64,000 nucleotides of DNA from Lota lota. Lineage: Eukaryota; Chordata; Actinopteri; Gadiformes; Lotidae. Under the pieces are notes generated by a model. That model was not told the origin of the DNA. It searched no databases and worked only from the letters and a program-made list of their open reading frames with translations. This document shows, piece by piece, positions 63,901 through 64,000 of this stretch. The translations under genes were made by a program, and so were the position numbers. The stretch spans positions 141,501-205,500 of the forward strand of contig JACYXH010000319.1 of the NCBI GenBank assembly GCA_026745465.1, written 5' to 3'. The first letter of the stretch is position 1. Every line of letters starts with the position of its first letter.

Positions 63901-64000
63901 TCCGATTCTCCTTCCAGTCCATCTGGGGGTTGTGACGCTGCAGCCAGGGAAATCCCAAGACTACTGGGGTAAGAGGACAGTCCAACACGTGTAGAGAGAG
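60952..64000 (-). pseudogene. Ty3/gypsy pol polyprotein, 3' part, with one frame break
   Basis: An open frame runs from the window end (64000) to a stop at 61325. Seen in order: the protease end ([12 protein letters not shown]), reverse transcriptase with the active-site YLDD at about 63230, RNase H ([10 protein letters not shown]), the integrase zinc-binding region (HSS...C-x2-C type), and the integrase core with LDFVTG, SDRGPQF and the E in [10 protein letters not shown]. The frame then breaks at a run of seven C residues (61354-61360 on the plus strand, as G). The GPY/F-like region and chromodomain ([15 protein letters not shown]) continue in the next frame to a stop at 60952-60954. One base too many in that run explains the shift. 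It may be a real inactivating change or a homopolymer sequencing error; everything else looks intact, suggesting a young copy. Host-genome retroelement, no cellular role. Confidence 0.88.

Overview
The window is vertebrate nuclear DNA and almost certainly teleost fish. It holds five multi-exon, GT-AG spliced genes whose products read as fish forms of well-known vertebrate proteins, together with fish-type V-SINE tails, a Tc1-type inverted-repeat remnant and a Ty3/gypsy chromodomain element. Simple repeats are very dense: runs of CA/TG, CT/GA, TA, poly-C and poly-G reach about 250 bp. That load is reminiscent of codfishes (Gadiformes), but this species guess is inference only.

Layout. (1) 1-14890, plus strand: dgka, diacylglycerol kinase alpha; the first ~50 residues lie before the window or in an exon I could not find. 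Its introns carry a telomere-like 30-bp minisatellite, several inverted repeats and a complete, very young 1.3-kb non-autonomous LTR element. (2) 16529-26575, plus: tamalin (grasp), a PDZ scaffold. Its introns hold a solo LTR of the same family, a reciprocal (TG)n/(CA)n pair flanking one small exon, and a minisatellite full of splice-acceptor look-alikes. Its last coding segment is repeated four more times after the stop codon. (3) 27.4-37.6 kb: intergenic, mostly simple repeats and palindromes. (4) 37.66-41.75 kb, plus: nr4a1 (Nur77) with a recognisable immediate-early promoter (CRE-like, SRE-like, TATA). (5) 45905-48980, minus: gtsf1, a CHHC zinc-finger piRNA-pathway factor, tail-to-tail with nr4a1. 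(6) 50701-53796, plus: letmd1, a mitochondrial LETM1-domain protein, head-to-head with gtsf1. (7) 55184-59.4 kb, minus: cd63 tetraspanin, tail-to-tail with letmd1. (8) 60197-64000: a 246-bp (TC)n tract against the 3' LTR of a Ty3/gypsy chromodomain retrotransposon on the minus strand, whose pol runs off the window end.

The genes are not an operon and act in separate processes: lipid signalling, receptor scaffolding, stress transcription, germline transposon silencing, mitochondrial function, and late endosomes. Their co-location matches human 12q13, where all six orthologues lie, so the window is a piece of a conserved vertebrate linkage group. All exon junctions given below keep reading frame across every splice, which is the main internal check on the models. 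No prokaryotic, CRISPR, rRNA or convincing tRNA features were seen. The most unusual structures are in and just after tamalin and in the compact LTR element of dgka.
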